DNA from: HGM04593 sp045647885
GTDB lineage: Bacteria; Bacteroidota; Bacteroidia; Bacteroidales; Bacteroidaceae
NCBI GenBank assembly: GCA_045647885.1
Contig: JAZRMX010000019.1
Location: 1-64,000, forward strand
Direction: 5' to 3'
Length of the DNA: 64,000 bases
Below, in pieces: positions 34,159-43,020 of this stretch (the stretch's first letter is position 1; each line of letters opens with the position of its first letter). The position numbers were made by a program, and so were the translations under genes. The notes beneath the pieces were generated by a model, which was not told the DNA's origin, did no database searches, and saw nothing but the letters and a program-made list of their open reading frames with translations.

Positions 34159-35991
34159 ATGAAAAAAATATTTCTGACAACACTATTATTTTTGATTACG
34201 CTATCGGCAGTGTATGCCGACGACGTGTCGTTCACCACTTCGGCACCAAAGGCTGTGGCTGTGAATCAGCAATTCCGCTTGAAGTATACCGTAAACCGTC
34301 GTAATGTAAAGGAACCGAGAGTACCGAGTATTGAAAATTTCTCTATACTTGCCGGCCCCAACCGTTCGGAACAGTCTAGTACACAGATAATAAACGGAAA
34401 TGTAACTTCCACTCAGTCGGTTACATTCACATACGTTCTTGTAGCAGAGAAAGAGGGAGAATTCACAATTCCCGGTGCCACAATAACGGTTGATGGCAAG
34501 GAGATAACTTCCAATAAGGTGAACGTAAAGGTTTTACCCGAAGACAAAACAGCTGCTGTAGCCCAACAACAGAATGGTTCGTCGCAACGTAACCGTCGAC
34601 AGCAGAGCAATGGTTCTGTGGAAATTTCTGCCGACGACCTTTTTATGACCGCAACGCTCAACAAAACAAAAGTGGTGGAGCAAGAAGCTGTGCTGCTGAC
34701 TTTTAAGATATATTCGGCAGTAAACCTCACTTCGCTCAATGGTAAAATCCCCGACCTGAAAGGTTTTCAGATTCAGGAGGTGGAACTGCCTCAGGAGAAA
34801 GAGTGGCAGCTTGAACACTACAATGGAAGAAATTACCGTTCTATACTCTGGCAGCAATACGTGTTGTTCCCCCAACAGACGGGTGAGATAGAGATTCCCT
34901 CGGCTGTGTTTGAGGGAGTGGTTGCACAGCAGGTACGTTCGTATGACCCGTTTGACTTTTTCGGAGGTTCTAATTTCGTGGAGGTGAAAAAGGATTTGCG
35001 TACTCCAAAACTCAAGTTGAATGTACAGAAACTCCCCGATGGCAAGCCTGTCGGTTTCTCGGGTGCAGTGGGTTCTTTCAAAATATCTTCTTCGATAAAC
35101 ACAAATGAACTGAAAGCGAATGAGGCGGTAACCTTGCGTCTGACAATATCGGGTACTGGCAATATGAAGCTTATAAAGACACCCGAGGTTCAGTTCCCCG
35201 AGGATTTTGAGGTATACGACCCGAAGGTAGACAATAAATTCTCATTGCGCACGAATGGCTTTTCCGGCAACAAAGTGATTGAATACCTTGCCATACCCCG
35301 CTATGGTGGCGAATATACTATTCCTTCTATAAAGTTCTCTTATTTTGACATTGCAAGCAAGCAATACAAGACTCTTGAGACCGAAAGCTACAACTTAAAG
35401 GTTGAAAAGGGCAAGAGCGAGGAGAGTGCTACCGTTGCATCCTATGTCAGCAAAGAGGAATTGAAATTGCTGGGGCAGGATATCCGTTTTATTAAGCGTG
35501 GCGATGTTTCGTACAAGAAACGTGGCGATTATCTCTTTGCTTCGCGCAGCTATTATATATGGTATCTTGTACCACTCGTACTCTTTGTCGTGTACATAAT
35601 GATGCATTACAAGGCTATGAGCGAAAACGCAAATATTGCGGCAATGCGCACAAAGAAGGCCAACAAAGTGGCTGTGAAACGTTTGAAGGTGGCAAAGAAA
35701 CTGCTTAAGGATAACCGCAGAAATGAATTCTATGACGAAATTCTGAAGACTCTCTGGGGGTATATGAGCGACAAACTGAATATACCCGTGTCACAATTGT
35801 CGAAAGAAAACATTGCGGCAGAACTTGAAAAGAAGGCGGTGGAACAGCAACTTGTGGCAGAACTGCACGATATTCTCAACGAGTGCGAGTTTGCACGTTA
35901 TGCTCCGGGCAATGCCAATGAAGCAATGGATAAGGTGTATAATTTGTCTATTGCCGTAATCAGTAAAATGGAAAATTCAATTAAACAATAA
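34159..35991 (+). CDS. batD: BatD protein
   Basis: A 610-residue protein with a signal peptide (MKKIFLTTLLFLITLSAVYA), a long periplasmic part of repeated immunoglobulin-like beta domains (residues 22-430), one membrane helix near 460-480 (YYIWYLVPLVLFVVYIMMHY) and a cytoplasmic helical tail. The opening SFTTSAPKAVAVNQQFRLKYTVN is characteristic of BatD. A Gln/Arg-rich spacer lies at 135-155. It is the large periplasmic component of the Bat system. A 95-base gap separates it from batC, and batE starts one base after its stop. Confidence 0.93.
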   Translation: MKKIFLTTLLFLITLSAVYADDVSFTTSAPKAVAVNQQFRLKYTVNRRNVKEPRVPSIENFSILAGPNRSEQSSTQIINGNVTSTQSVTFTYVLVAEKEGEFTIPGATITVDGKEITSNKVNVKVLPEDKTAAVAQQQNGSSQRNRRQQSNGSVEISADDLFMTATLNKTKVVEQEAVLLTFKIYSAVNLTSLNGKIPDLKGFQIQEVELPQEKEWQLEHYNGRNYRSILWQQYVLFPQQTGEIEIPSAVFEGVVAQQVRSYDPFDFFGGSNFVEVKKDLRTPKLKLNVQKLPDGKPVGFSGAVGSFKISSSINTNELKANEAVTLRLTISGTGNMKLIKTPEVQFPEDFEVYDPKVDNKFSLRTNGFSGNKVIEYLAIPRYGGEYTIPSIKFSYFDIASKQYKTLETESYNLKVEKGKSEESATVASYVSKEELKLLGQDIRFIKRGDVSYKKRGDYLFASRSYYIWYLVPLVLFVVYIMMHYKAMSENANIAAMRTKKANKVAVKRLKVAKKLLKDNRRNEFYDEILKTLWGYMSDKLNIPVSQLSKENIAAELEKKAVEQQLVAELHDILNECEFARYAPGNANEAMDKVYNLSIAVISKMENSIKQ

Positions 35992-35992
35992 T

Positions 35993-36772
35993 ATGAAGAA
36001 GATAACAGCATATATATTTCTCTCACTTTTTGCCGTAGTGGCATTTGCGCAGGACGGCGTTTCAGGCGCTACCGAGCAAATGTTGACAAAAAGCCTTGCC
36101 GACAGTTTCTATATGATCAATGATTACAAGGAGGCCATCTATATATATGAGCAGCTTCTGCAGAAAGAGGGCGAGTCGGCCGATGTCTATTACAACCTCG
36201 GTAATTCATATTACAAGAGCGACGAGGTGGCAAAAGCCATTCTTAACTACGAAAGGGCATTGTTGCTATCTCCTGCCGATAAGGATGTAGAGTTCAACCT
36301 TGCCATAGCAAAAAGCAAGACTGTTGACAAGGTGAACGAACCTTATGAACTCTTCTTCATCTCCTGGATTGTTGCAGTTGTGAATCTTATGGGCATTTCG
36401 GCTTGGTCTGTAATGGCTGTAGTCTTTTTCCTTGTGCTTCTTACGGCGTTGTTGTTTTTCCTTTTCAGCAAGAATGTGGCGGTGAAGAAAATCACCTTCT
36501 TTGTTTCGCTTGCAGCACTCATAGTTACAATCTTTGCAAATATGGCGGCTCTTCACCACCATACTTACCTCACCAAAAGGGAGGCTGCAATAATAATGAT
36601 ACCCAGTGTTACAGCAAAGAGTACTCCCGATGTTTCAGGAACCGACCTTTTTGTAATTCACGAAGGACGTAAGGTGCAAATTGTGGATGACACAATGAAG
36701 GGATGGAAAGAAATAGAACTTGAAGACGGTACAAAAGGATGGGTACCCACCGGCGCTTTGGAGAAAATTTAG
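35993..36772 (+). CDS. batE: BatE protein: TPR and SH3 domains
   Basis: A 259-residue protein with a signal peptide, TPR repeats (YKEAIYIYEQLLQKEGESADVYYNLGNSYYKSDEVAKAILNYERALLLSP), two membrane helices at about 125-185, and a C-terminal bacterial SH3 domain (residues 195-259) with GRKVQIVDDTMKGWKEIELEDGTKGWVP. SH3 domains of this kind often bind cell-wall peptides. It closes the core Bat operon; the PAP2-like gene follows by 12 bases. Confidence 0.9.
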   Translation: MKKITAYIFLSLFAVVAFAQDGVSGATEQMLTKSLADSFYMINDYKEAIYIYEQLLQKEGESADVYYNLGNSYYKSDEVAKAILNYERALLLSPADKDVEFNLAIAKSKTVDKVNEPYELFFISWIVAVVNLMGISAWSVMAVVFFLVLLTALLFFLFSKNVAVKKITFFVSLAALIVTIFANMAALHHHTYLTKREAAIIMIPSVTAKSTPDVSGTDLFVIHEGRKVQIVDDTMKGWKEIELEDGTKGWVPTGALEKI

Positions 36773-36784
36773 AATAATTGATGT

Positions 36785-37483
36785 ATGTACACTATACAGG
36801 AAATAATTGATATGGATAACCATTTGCTGCAGACAGTGAGTGGTGGAGGTTCGGCTTTCTTTGATGGCTGCATAAATGCCTATGTAACTCCCTGGCTGTG
36901 GTTGCCGTTGACGTTGGCACTCTTGTATGTGTTGCTCAAGAATAACAGTTTCAAGAGTTTTTCTGTGATAATTCTGTTGGTGGCGGCAATGCTTGGATTT
37001 TCTTACCTGCTTACAATATTCCTGCTGCAACCACTTTCCGATTATTTACGTTCAATATATAATACCGAGGCTTTGAACCTTCTCGACACTCTCAATTTCT
37101 ACAGAGCAAAGAATGGTTCTCTGCTGGTATTGGCAACGATGGTTTCATCGCTTGCCCTGTTTTTGATGCTGCTTATCAGACATTGGGCTTTCAACATTTC
37201 GTTGTTCCTGTGGGCGGCTATATATTGTTTTGCCGGGGTTTATACTGCAGCGAACTACCCTTGGGATATAGTGGTGGGTATATTGTTGGGAGCTTTGTGC
37301 GCCATTGCTGCCTTTAGAATATATGGCAGCTATATGAAAAAACAGAGAGTGCGTCGCGACTGGGTGAGCAACCGCTATACAAAAAGCGGTTACGAGGTTT
37401 CCGACATTTATTTGTTGCTTGTATTCCTGTATGCCACATTCGTGGCAACACCCATTGTCTCGTTCTTCATTATGCCTCACTAA
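36785..37483 (+). CDS. PAP2-like membrane protein lacking catalytic residues
   Basis: A 232-residue protein with about six membrane helices in the spacing of PAP2 lipid phosphatases. The three catalytic motifs are degenerate: the usual PSGH is replaced by AKNGS in FYRAKNGS, and the motif normally written SR...H.P.D reads GVYTAANYPWD, so both catalytic histidines are missing; the RP motif reads LSDYLRS. The NYPWDIVVG end still marks the family. It is likely a non-catalytic lipid-binding or structural protein. It sits 12 bases after batE and overlaps the convergent deacylase gene by four bases. Confidence 0.75.
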   Translation: MYTIQEIIDMDNHLLQTVSGGGSAFFDGCINAYVTPWLWLPLTLALLYVLLKNNSFKSFSVIILLVAAMLGFSYLLTIFLLQPLSDYLRSIYNTEALNLLDTLNFYRAKNGSLLVLATMVSSLALFLMLLIRHWAFNISLFLWAAIYCFAGVYTAANYPWDIVVGILLGALCAIAAFRIYGSYMKKQRVRRDWVSNRYTKSGYEVSDIYLLLVFLYATFVATPIVSFFIMPH

Positions 37484-37977
37484 TAGAGCGTAATGAATTC
37501 GTAGCTATTGCCGGTGATTGAGAGGTAACGCATAAATTCTTCCTGCGATATTACCACTGTGGCGCGGTTGTCGTTGGGGTGGAAACTTAATGATGCCTCT
37601 TTTCGCAGATTCTCGTCGATGAACAGATGAACGTGGTTCTCTGTGTCATTTATAAGCCCGAATGGCGAAACGGAACCGGGCTGCAATCCCAAATATTTTT
37701 CCATTCGCTGGGGAGAGGCAAAGGATAGCTTGCCTTGATGAAGCAATTGCTCCAGGTCGTGTATGGCAAGGTCGCGTTCGCAATCGAGTACCACCAGGTA
37801 ATGCCTGTTGCCCTTATGGTTCCTGAAGAAGAGATTCTTGCAATGTTTCGACCCGTCGGCTCTCCATTGGGTGCGTGCAATTTCTATGGTTGGCGCCTCT
37901 TTATGGGTGTACCACTCATATTCTATTTGGTTGCCATTAAGGAACTCCAGTACTTTTTCAATGCGTTCACTCTCCAT
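37480..37977 (-). CDS. Prolyl-tRNA deacylase (PrdX/ProX, YbaK-like)
   Basis: A 165-residue YbaK/ProX-fold protein. Segments IEYEWYTHKEAPTI, then HCKNLFFRNHKGNRHYLVVLDCERD, LQPGSVSPFGLIND and the C-terminal HPNDNRATVVIS are diagnostic for the free-standing editing domain that hydrolyses mischarged Ala-tRNA(Pro). KNLFFRN contains the conserved lysine of the active site. It is transcribed convergently to the Bat operon, with a four-base overlap of coding ends. Confidence 0.93.
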   Translation of the reverse strand: MESERIEKVLEFLNGNQIEYEWYTHKEAPTIEIARTQWRADGSKHCKNLFFRNHKGNRHYLVVLDCERDLAIHDLEQLLHQGKLSFASPQRMEKYLGLQPGSVSPFGLINDTENHVHLFIDENLRKEASLSFHPNDNRATVVISQEEFMRYLSITGNSYEFITLY

Positions 37978-38139
37978 GCTTTTTGTTTTCCGCGAAGATA
38001 GGTATAAAATCCTTTCTCAGTATAACTTCGGGCTTCAAAATAGTCTTAATTTTATTAAATTATTTCCGATAGGGCCAGTACAAGTGGATTTAATTGAGTA
38101 TCTTCGCAAAGATTTATAGCAAACGATAAAACTACTTAT

Positions 38140-40956
38140 ATGAGAACTAAAATCAAACAGATGGTGCTGGTAATGGTGGCCCTGCTTTCGGCCTTGCAGA
38201 TATCGGCACAAGCCAATTTTAAGAATTTGCCCACAGACCCGGCTGTACGTGTCGGCAAACTGAAGAATGGGTTGACTTATTACATCCGTCACAATGCGGA
38301 GCCCGAGAACAAAGTAAACTTCTATATTGCACAGAAGGTGGGTTCCATTCAAGAGAATGACGACCAGCGTGGACTTGCCCATTTCCTGGAGCATATGTGT
38401 TTTAACGGAACCGAACATTTCCCCGGCAATGGTCTTATAAATTATCTTGAAACCATTGGAGTGAAATTCGGTGTAAATCTTAACGCTTACACCTCAATAG
38501 AGGAGACTGTGTACAATATCAACGATGTGCCGGTTGAAACAGCAGGGGCTATTGATTCCTGCTTGTGGATTCTCCGTGACTGGGCCGACGGTCTTACTCT
38601 CGATGGCGAGGAGATTGACAAGGAGCGCGGTGTTATTCACGAGGAGTGGCGACAGAGAAGCAATGCCATCTCGCGTATGTTCGACCAGGTACTTCCCATT
38701 GCTTATCAGGGCGAGAAATATGCTTATCGCATGCCTATCGGTACAATGGAGATAATAGACAATTTTCCTCATCAGGCTTTGCGCGATTACTACGAGAAGT
38801 GGTACCGCCCCGACCTGCAGGGTATTATCGTGGTGGGAGATATTGACGTAGACGATATTGAGAAGAAGATTAAAAAGATATTCAAGGGTATCAAGAAGGC
38901 CGACAAGAACGCTGCTGAGAGAATCTATTACCCCGTTTCGGACAACAAGGAGTTTATCTTTGCACAGGGTACCGACAAAGAACAGCAAAATTACGCTTTG
39001 CAGTTGTATTTCAAGCGCGAAGCTGCTCCGCGTGAAATACGCAACACAAGAGAGTATAAAAGTGCCGAGACCAAAATGGAAATGGTACTCGATATGTTGA
39101 ACAGCCGTTTTGCCGAGATTTTAATGAAGGATAATCCTCCATACCTGAGCGCAGGTGCAGGCGATGGTTCTTTCATCCTCTCAAGTACTAAAGAGGCATT
39201 TTATTTTGCTTTAAGCTGTAAGGTTGATAAAATAAACGAGGCATTGCCTTATGCTTTGTGCGAGTTTGAGCGTGCAAAACGTTTCGGCTTTACCGAAAGT
39301 GAGTTGCAACGCGAAAAGGCATCAATGCTTGCTGCCATAGAGAATATATACGCCGAGCGCAACAAGACCTCCAACGACTCTTATGCACAGGAGTATATAA
39401 GTAATTTCCTTGACAACCAGTCGATAATGTCAATAGAGGACGCCTGTGCGTTGATGAAAGAGATAGTGGAAGGTGTTACACTTGAGGAGATAAACACCTT
39501 GTTGTCTGCTGCGTGTGGTAAGGAGAATCGCGTGGCAATATCTCTTGCTCCCGCAAACGACAGCATTGCATACCCTGTAAAGGAGGATATTGAAATGTTG
39601 CTGGCTGCCGTGGAACAGGCCACTCTCCAGCCCTATGTCGACACAATGAACGATGCTCCTTTGTTGGAGGTATTGCCCGAGGGTGGCAAGATTGTAAGCA
39701 GTGAAGAGGGTATATGGAATTCAACCGTCTGGACATTGTCTAACGGTATAAAGGTCGTGGTAAAGCCCACTGATTATGCAGCCGACAATATCTCACTCCT
39801 TGGTTATAGCTACGGCGGTACAAGCCGTTATCCCGACAGCGACAGAGTGAATCTCTCTCTTCTCGGTTCGGTAATGCAGCTTGGTGGTGTGGGAGAATTT
39901 GATGCTATGCAGTTGAACAAGAAACTGGCCGGCAGCACAGCCTACGCTAAAACAGGAGCATCTGCATTCCACGACCAGGTAAGCGGCAGTTGTTCGCCCA
40001 AAGACCTTGAGGATATGATGCAACTCCTTTATCTCCGCTTTACGTCACCCCGTAAGGACGAGGCTGCTCTCGATGGCTTCAAGACTCGTATGTACGGTTC
40101 TTTGAAGGACCGTAACCTTAATCCTATGACTGCGCTGAATGACACACTCAACAAGGCAATGTTTGGTGGTCACCCAAGAATGTTACCATTGCTTGCTGAC
40201 GATGTAAACAGCATTGACTACGACAGAATCATAGAGATTTACAATGACCGTTTCTGCGATGCAGGTGATTTCGTCTTTGTGATTGTAGGAAATATTGATA
40301 TCGAAACCTTGAAACCTATGGTGGAAAGATATATCGGTGGCTTGCCCTCTAACGGCCGTAAAGAGGAGCTGTATGACCACAAGATTGGGGTTCGCAGAGG
40401 TGTTTATACCAACAACTTCTCACGCAAGATGGAGACACCTACCGGTATCGAGGTTTTGATGTATTCTGGCGATATTGAAGCTACCTTGCAGAACACCATT
40501 AAAATGAGTTTCATAGAGCAGATAATGACTCTCCTCTACACAAGCGAGGTTCGCGAGAAAGAGGGTGGTACATACGGTGTAGGTGTGCAGGGTGAGATTG
40601 AGCGCTTGCCTAAAGGTGAATTTATGCTCACTATTCAGTTCAAAATGGCTCCTGAACGTCGCGAGGAACTTACAAATATAATTATCTCGCAATTGAAAAA
40701 GGTTGCAACCGATGGCCCCTCGAGCGAGTATATAGAGAAAGTACGCAGCTATATGCTGAAGACTTTTGACGAAAGTGAGAAGAAGAACGAAGCCTGGATG
40801 GAGTGGTTGCTCTCATACTATTTCTATGGCGACGACTTCTATACCGAATATAAGAATATTGTAAACTCCATTACCGCTGAGGAGCTACGCAAGTTCCTTG
40901 CCTATATTATTGAACAAGGCAACTTAATTGAGGTAAGTATGCTGCCGGAGAATTAA
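38140..40956 (+). CDS. M16 family zinc metallopeptidase (insulinase/pitrilysin-like)
   Basis: A 938-residue peptidase with a signal peptide (cut near AQA, residue 25) and four M16 modules. The inverted zinc motif HFLEH is at residues 81-85 and the downstream ligand glutamate is in EETVYNIND about 75 residues later. The second half (from about 520) repeats the fold without the motif, as usual. It degrades peptides in the periplasm and may work with the Dcp-like enzyme. It is monocistronic, with a bipartite hairpin element 36 bases after the stop. Confidence 0.95.
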   Translation: MRTKIKQMVLVMVALLSALQISAQANFKNLPTDPAVRVGKLKNGLTYYIRHNAEPENKVNFYIAQKVGSIQENDDQRGLAHFLEHMCFNGTEHFPGNGLINYLETIGVKFGVNLNAYTSIEETVYNINDVPVETAGAIDSCLWILRDWADGLTLDGEEIDKERGVIHEEWRQRSNAISRMFDQVLPIAYQGEKYAYRMPIGTMEIIDNFPHQALRDYYEKWYRPDLQGIIVVGDIDVDDIEKKIKKIFKGIKKADKNAAERIYYPVSDNKEFIFAQGTDKEQQNYALQLYFKREAAPREIRNTREYKSAETKMEMVLDMLNSRFAEILMKDNPPYLSAGAGDGSFILSSTKEAFYFALSCKVDKINEALPYALCEFERAKRFGFTESELQREKASMLAAIENIYAERNKTSNDSYAQEYISNFLDNQSIMSIEDACALMKEIVEGVTLEEINTLLSAACGKENRVAISLAPANDSIAYPVKEDIEMLLAAVEQATLQPYVDTMNDAPLLEVLPEGGKIVSSEEGIWNSTVWTLSNGIKVVVKPTDYAADNISLLGYSYGGTSRYPDSDRVNLSLLGSVMQLGGVGEFDAMQLNKKLAGSTAYAKTGASAFHDQVSGSCSPKDLEDMMQLLYLRFTSPRKDEAALDGFKTRMYGSLKDRNLNPMTALNDTLNKAMFGGHPRMLPLLADDVNSIDYDRIIEIYNDRFCDAGDFVFVIVGNIDIETLKPMVERYIGGLPSNGRKEELYDHKIGVRRGVYTNNFSRKMETPTGIEVLMYSGDIEATLQNTIKMSFIEQIMTLLYTSEVREKEGGTYGVGVQGEIERLPKGEFMLTIQFKMAPERREELTNIIISQLKKVATDGPSSEYIEKVRSYMLKTFDESEKKNEAWMEWLLSYYFYGDDFYTEYKNIVNSITAEELRKFLAYIIEQGNLIEVSMLPEN

Positions 40957-40992
40957 AGAATAAAAGATTCAAAACTCTGAAATGTAATAGGG

Positions 40993-41073
40993 TTGACTAA
41001 AAAGAGCCTTTTTAGTCAATGCCAAACAGATGAGGATGACTCAAAAGTTTTTTTGAGTCATCTTCATCTGTTT
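40993..41073 (+). terminator. Bipartite hairpin element, copy 2
   Basis: The first hairpin is a perfect 12-bp stem (TTGACTAAAAAG, loop AGC, 40993-41019). After GCCAAA the second hairpin is a 20-bp stem with one wobble (41027-41070; core GATGACTCAAAA, loop GTTT), followed by TTTATA. It lies between the convergent M16 and outer-membrane protein genes and could terminate both. Confidence 0.8.
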
Positions 41074-41087
41074 ATAAAGGAATCGGT

Positions 41088-41705
41088 TCAAAAGGCAAGA
41101 CCTACACGGAAACCAAAGTTGTTAAGGTTGCTTTGCTTGTAGGTCATCACGTTGCAACTGTTGGTCGAGAAACTGTAGTACATTGCAAAGTGGAAACCAA
41201 TGCTGTTCTCCCACGGGTAATAATTGAAACCGATTTCCGGCTCCATATAGAAACCCCAGCTCTTTTCCTGCGTTAGAAATATGTAATAATAATTACAGAA
41301 CTTTGTATAGCAGGCTCCAAGTTTCATTCCTGCGTATGGCTGGAAATCGCCTTCATTGAAACGATAACGCGCAAGTACGCCAAATGGCAAACGGAACATC
41401 TGGTGCTGTTGGTCGGTATTTATGGATTGCGTTGCACCAAGCCTTATTGTGCGTCTCGACAAATATTCGTTATTGGTGTGGAAACTTAAGAAGCCTCCAA
41501 TGGCAACGTCCTGTGCAATATAGTATCCGCCTTCAAAATTCATACCCCAACCGCTTACATCACTGGCAAACTTGTTGCTGATGGGTATGTTGAACTGCCA
41601 ATCGATGTTATAGTAACTATCGAGTGATATCTGTGCCTTTGATATGCCTATGCCCGACAAGGCCAGAATTATGGCGATAAATAATCTTTTTGTTTTCAGT
41701 TTCAT
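41088..41705 (-). CDS. Outer-membrane beta-barrel protein
   Basis: A 205-residue protein with a signal peptide (MKLKTKRLFIAIILALSGIGISKA). The mature protein has alternating hydrophobic/aromatic strands (YNIDWQFNIPI, GMNFEGGYYIAQDVAIGGFLSFHTN, NNFGFRVGLAF) and ends in Phe, which fits an eight-stranded OmpA/OmpX-like barrel. It follows the DUF4136 lipoprotein by 24 bases and is probably the last gene of a three-gene envelope operon (NlpE-like, DUF4136, barrel). Confidence 0.82.
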   Translation of the reverse strand: MKLKTKRLFIAIILALSGIGISKAQISLDSYYNIDWQFNIPISNKFASDVSGWGMNFEGGYYIAQDVAIGGFLSFHTNNEYLSRRTIRLGATQSINTDQQHQMFRLPFGVLARYRFNEGDFQPYAGMKLGACYTKFCNYYYIFLTQEKSWGFYMEPEIGFNYYPWENSIGFHFAMYYSFSTNSCNVMTYKQSNLNNFGFRVGLAF

Positions 41706-41729
41706 AGAACTAAAGTTTTAAAGTTGCTT

Positions 41730-42341
41730 CTATTTCTTTAAATATGGCGACTGGGCAAAGGCTTGGTCTATTGCACCCATCGTGCGATAATAACTGAGGT
41801 TACTGCCATTGAGCAGGCCGGTTATATAGGTGTTCCAAACTATTCTGTACAGTCTGTCACTCCTGATATCCTTGCGATCTACAAGTTCTCCTATTATTGA
41901 CCCCGTGCTATAGCTGTAATAGAATGTAAAGGGGTAATACCAGCCTGTTCCCCAGTTCCAGTATCCGGGGTAGTTATACCACCATGGACCTGCGGTGTTG
42001 CTGAAATAGTAGGTGGTATTCACGTAGCTCAACTGCAATACAAGGTCGGCATCTTCTCCTTTTTCGGTGGGCGTATAACCGCGGGAAATGAAGTTGCTGT
42101 TGAACGCATTTACAATAAGCCTGGAGTTCTCGTTCTTCCAATATTCGGGTTTTGTACGGTTCTCTATTATCAATATACTGTCTATGACGTGAAAGGTGCT
42201 GAAACGTGCAAAGTCGGTATTGCTGTCATAATTGGTGAGAACCAGGTAATCATCGTCAAGTTTGTCGACATCTGGGTCCTTCTCGCACGCTGTAAAGAAC
42301 ATTAGGCCGACAAAGAGATGTAATGCCATATACTTTTTCAT
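41730..42341 (-). CDS. DUF4136 lipoprotein
   Basis: A 203-residue lipoprotein: signal with Cys19 in FTAC, then EKDPDVDKLDDDYL, an acidic stretch like the surface-export signal. The segment YDSNTDFARFSTFHVIDSI and the central LVLQLSYVNTTYY match DUF4136. A Trp/Tyr/Pro/Gly-rich insert (residues about 115-140) lies in the middle. ATG 42341 is preferred over an upstream TTG. It lies between the NlpE-like and barrel genes in a likely operon. Function unknown; probably outer-membrane associated. Confidence 0.85.
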   Translation of the reverse strand: MKKYMALHLFVGLMFFTACEKDPDVDKLDDDYLVLTNYDSNTDFARFSTFHVIDSILIIENRTKPEYWKNENSRLIVNAFNSNFISRGYTPTEKGEDADLVLQLSYVNTTYYFSNTAGPWWYNYPGYWNWGTGWYYPFTFYYSYSTGSIIGELVDRKDIRSDRLYRIVWNTYITGLLNGSNLSYYRTMGAIDQAFAQSPYLKK

Positions 42342-42365
42342 CTGCAATAAAAGTTTTAATGGTGG

Positions 42366-42854
42366 CTATTTCTTGTGAGTAAGGCGGTGGGCAGGTTTGT
42401 CCGACACAGGCTGCATCTTGTCGTTGAGCTTTACCAAAGAGCTGTCGCCTGCAAGCTGGAAATTCATCTTTGGATTACCGTTTGCCGACACAAATTCATA
42501 AACAATGGCTGTGCTGTCGTTGGGCATTCCAATCATTACGAACATTTCACCGTTGTCGTTCTCTGTAGCAAGTGTCTCGTCGATATAGTCGGTGGTAATG
42601 GTGTAAGTGCCGTCGTCGTTTAGACTTATGGTCTCAATTGTAAGAAGCACATCGCCAATATTGTTTTCTTTCATTGGCAGGGTTCCCACGAAGGTGAATG
42701 TCTGCAGGTCTCCAATTGTGGAGTCGTTTACCATAAAGATGCTGTCGGTCTCTGTCATTACCCCTTGAGGAGCGTTATAACTGCCACAGGAATTACAAGA
42801 TGACAGAAGCACAGACAGAATTGTTGCCGAAAAGAAAAAGACTGTTTTTTTCAT
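42366..42854 (-). CDS. NlpE-like lipoprotein
   Basis: A 162-residue lipoprotein with signal MKKTVFFFSATILSVLLSSC (Cys20). The core FTFVGTLPMKENNIGDVLLTIETISLNDDGTYTITTDY has the pattern of the NlpE N-terminal barrel, in which GTLP...CxxC is followed by L.L..DGTY. The CxxC of classical NlpE is replaced by KENN, so it probably does not bind copper through that pair. It may be a stress-sensing or structural lipoprotein. It is first in the three-gene envelope operon. Confidence 0.75.
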   Translation of the reverse strand: MKKTVFFFSATILSVLLSSCNSCGSYNAPQGVMTETDSIFMVNDSTIGDLQTFTFVGTLPMKENNIGDVLLTIETISLNDDGTYTITTDYIDETLATENDNGEMFVMIGMPNDSTAIVYEFVSANGNPKMNFQLAGDSSLVKLNDKMQPVSDKPAHRLTHKK

Positions 42855-42963
42855 TGTTGTTGTTTTTTTAGGGGTTATTTGGCAAAATAACGTTTCTGTA
42901 ATATGGTAGGTTTGCTCTTTTTTGTTTAAGAAGAGGAAAAGATGTTATACCGGGTTAAAAAAG

Positions 42964-42995
42964 ATGCGAGGCCGCGTTTAGTCGCAGCCTCGCAT
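42964..42995 (-). terminator. Terminator of the S41-like gene
   Basis: A 9-bp stem (ATGCGAGGC and complement) around a 14-base loop, followed on the minus strand by a run of T residues, lies 25 bases downstream of the S41-like stop codon. Confidence 0.85.
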
Positions 42996-43020
42996 AAGAA
43001 ATATGTGTCTGTTTTAGACC

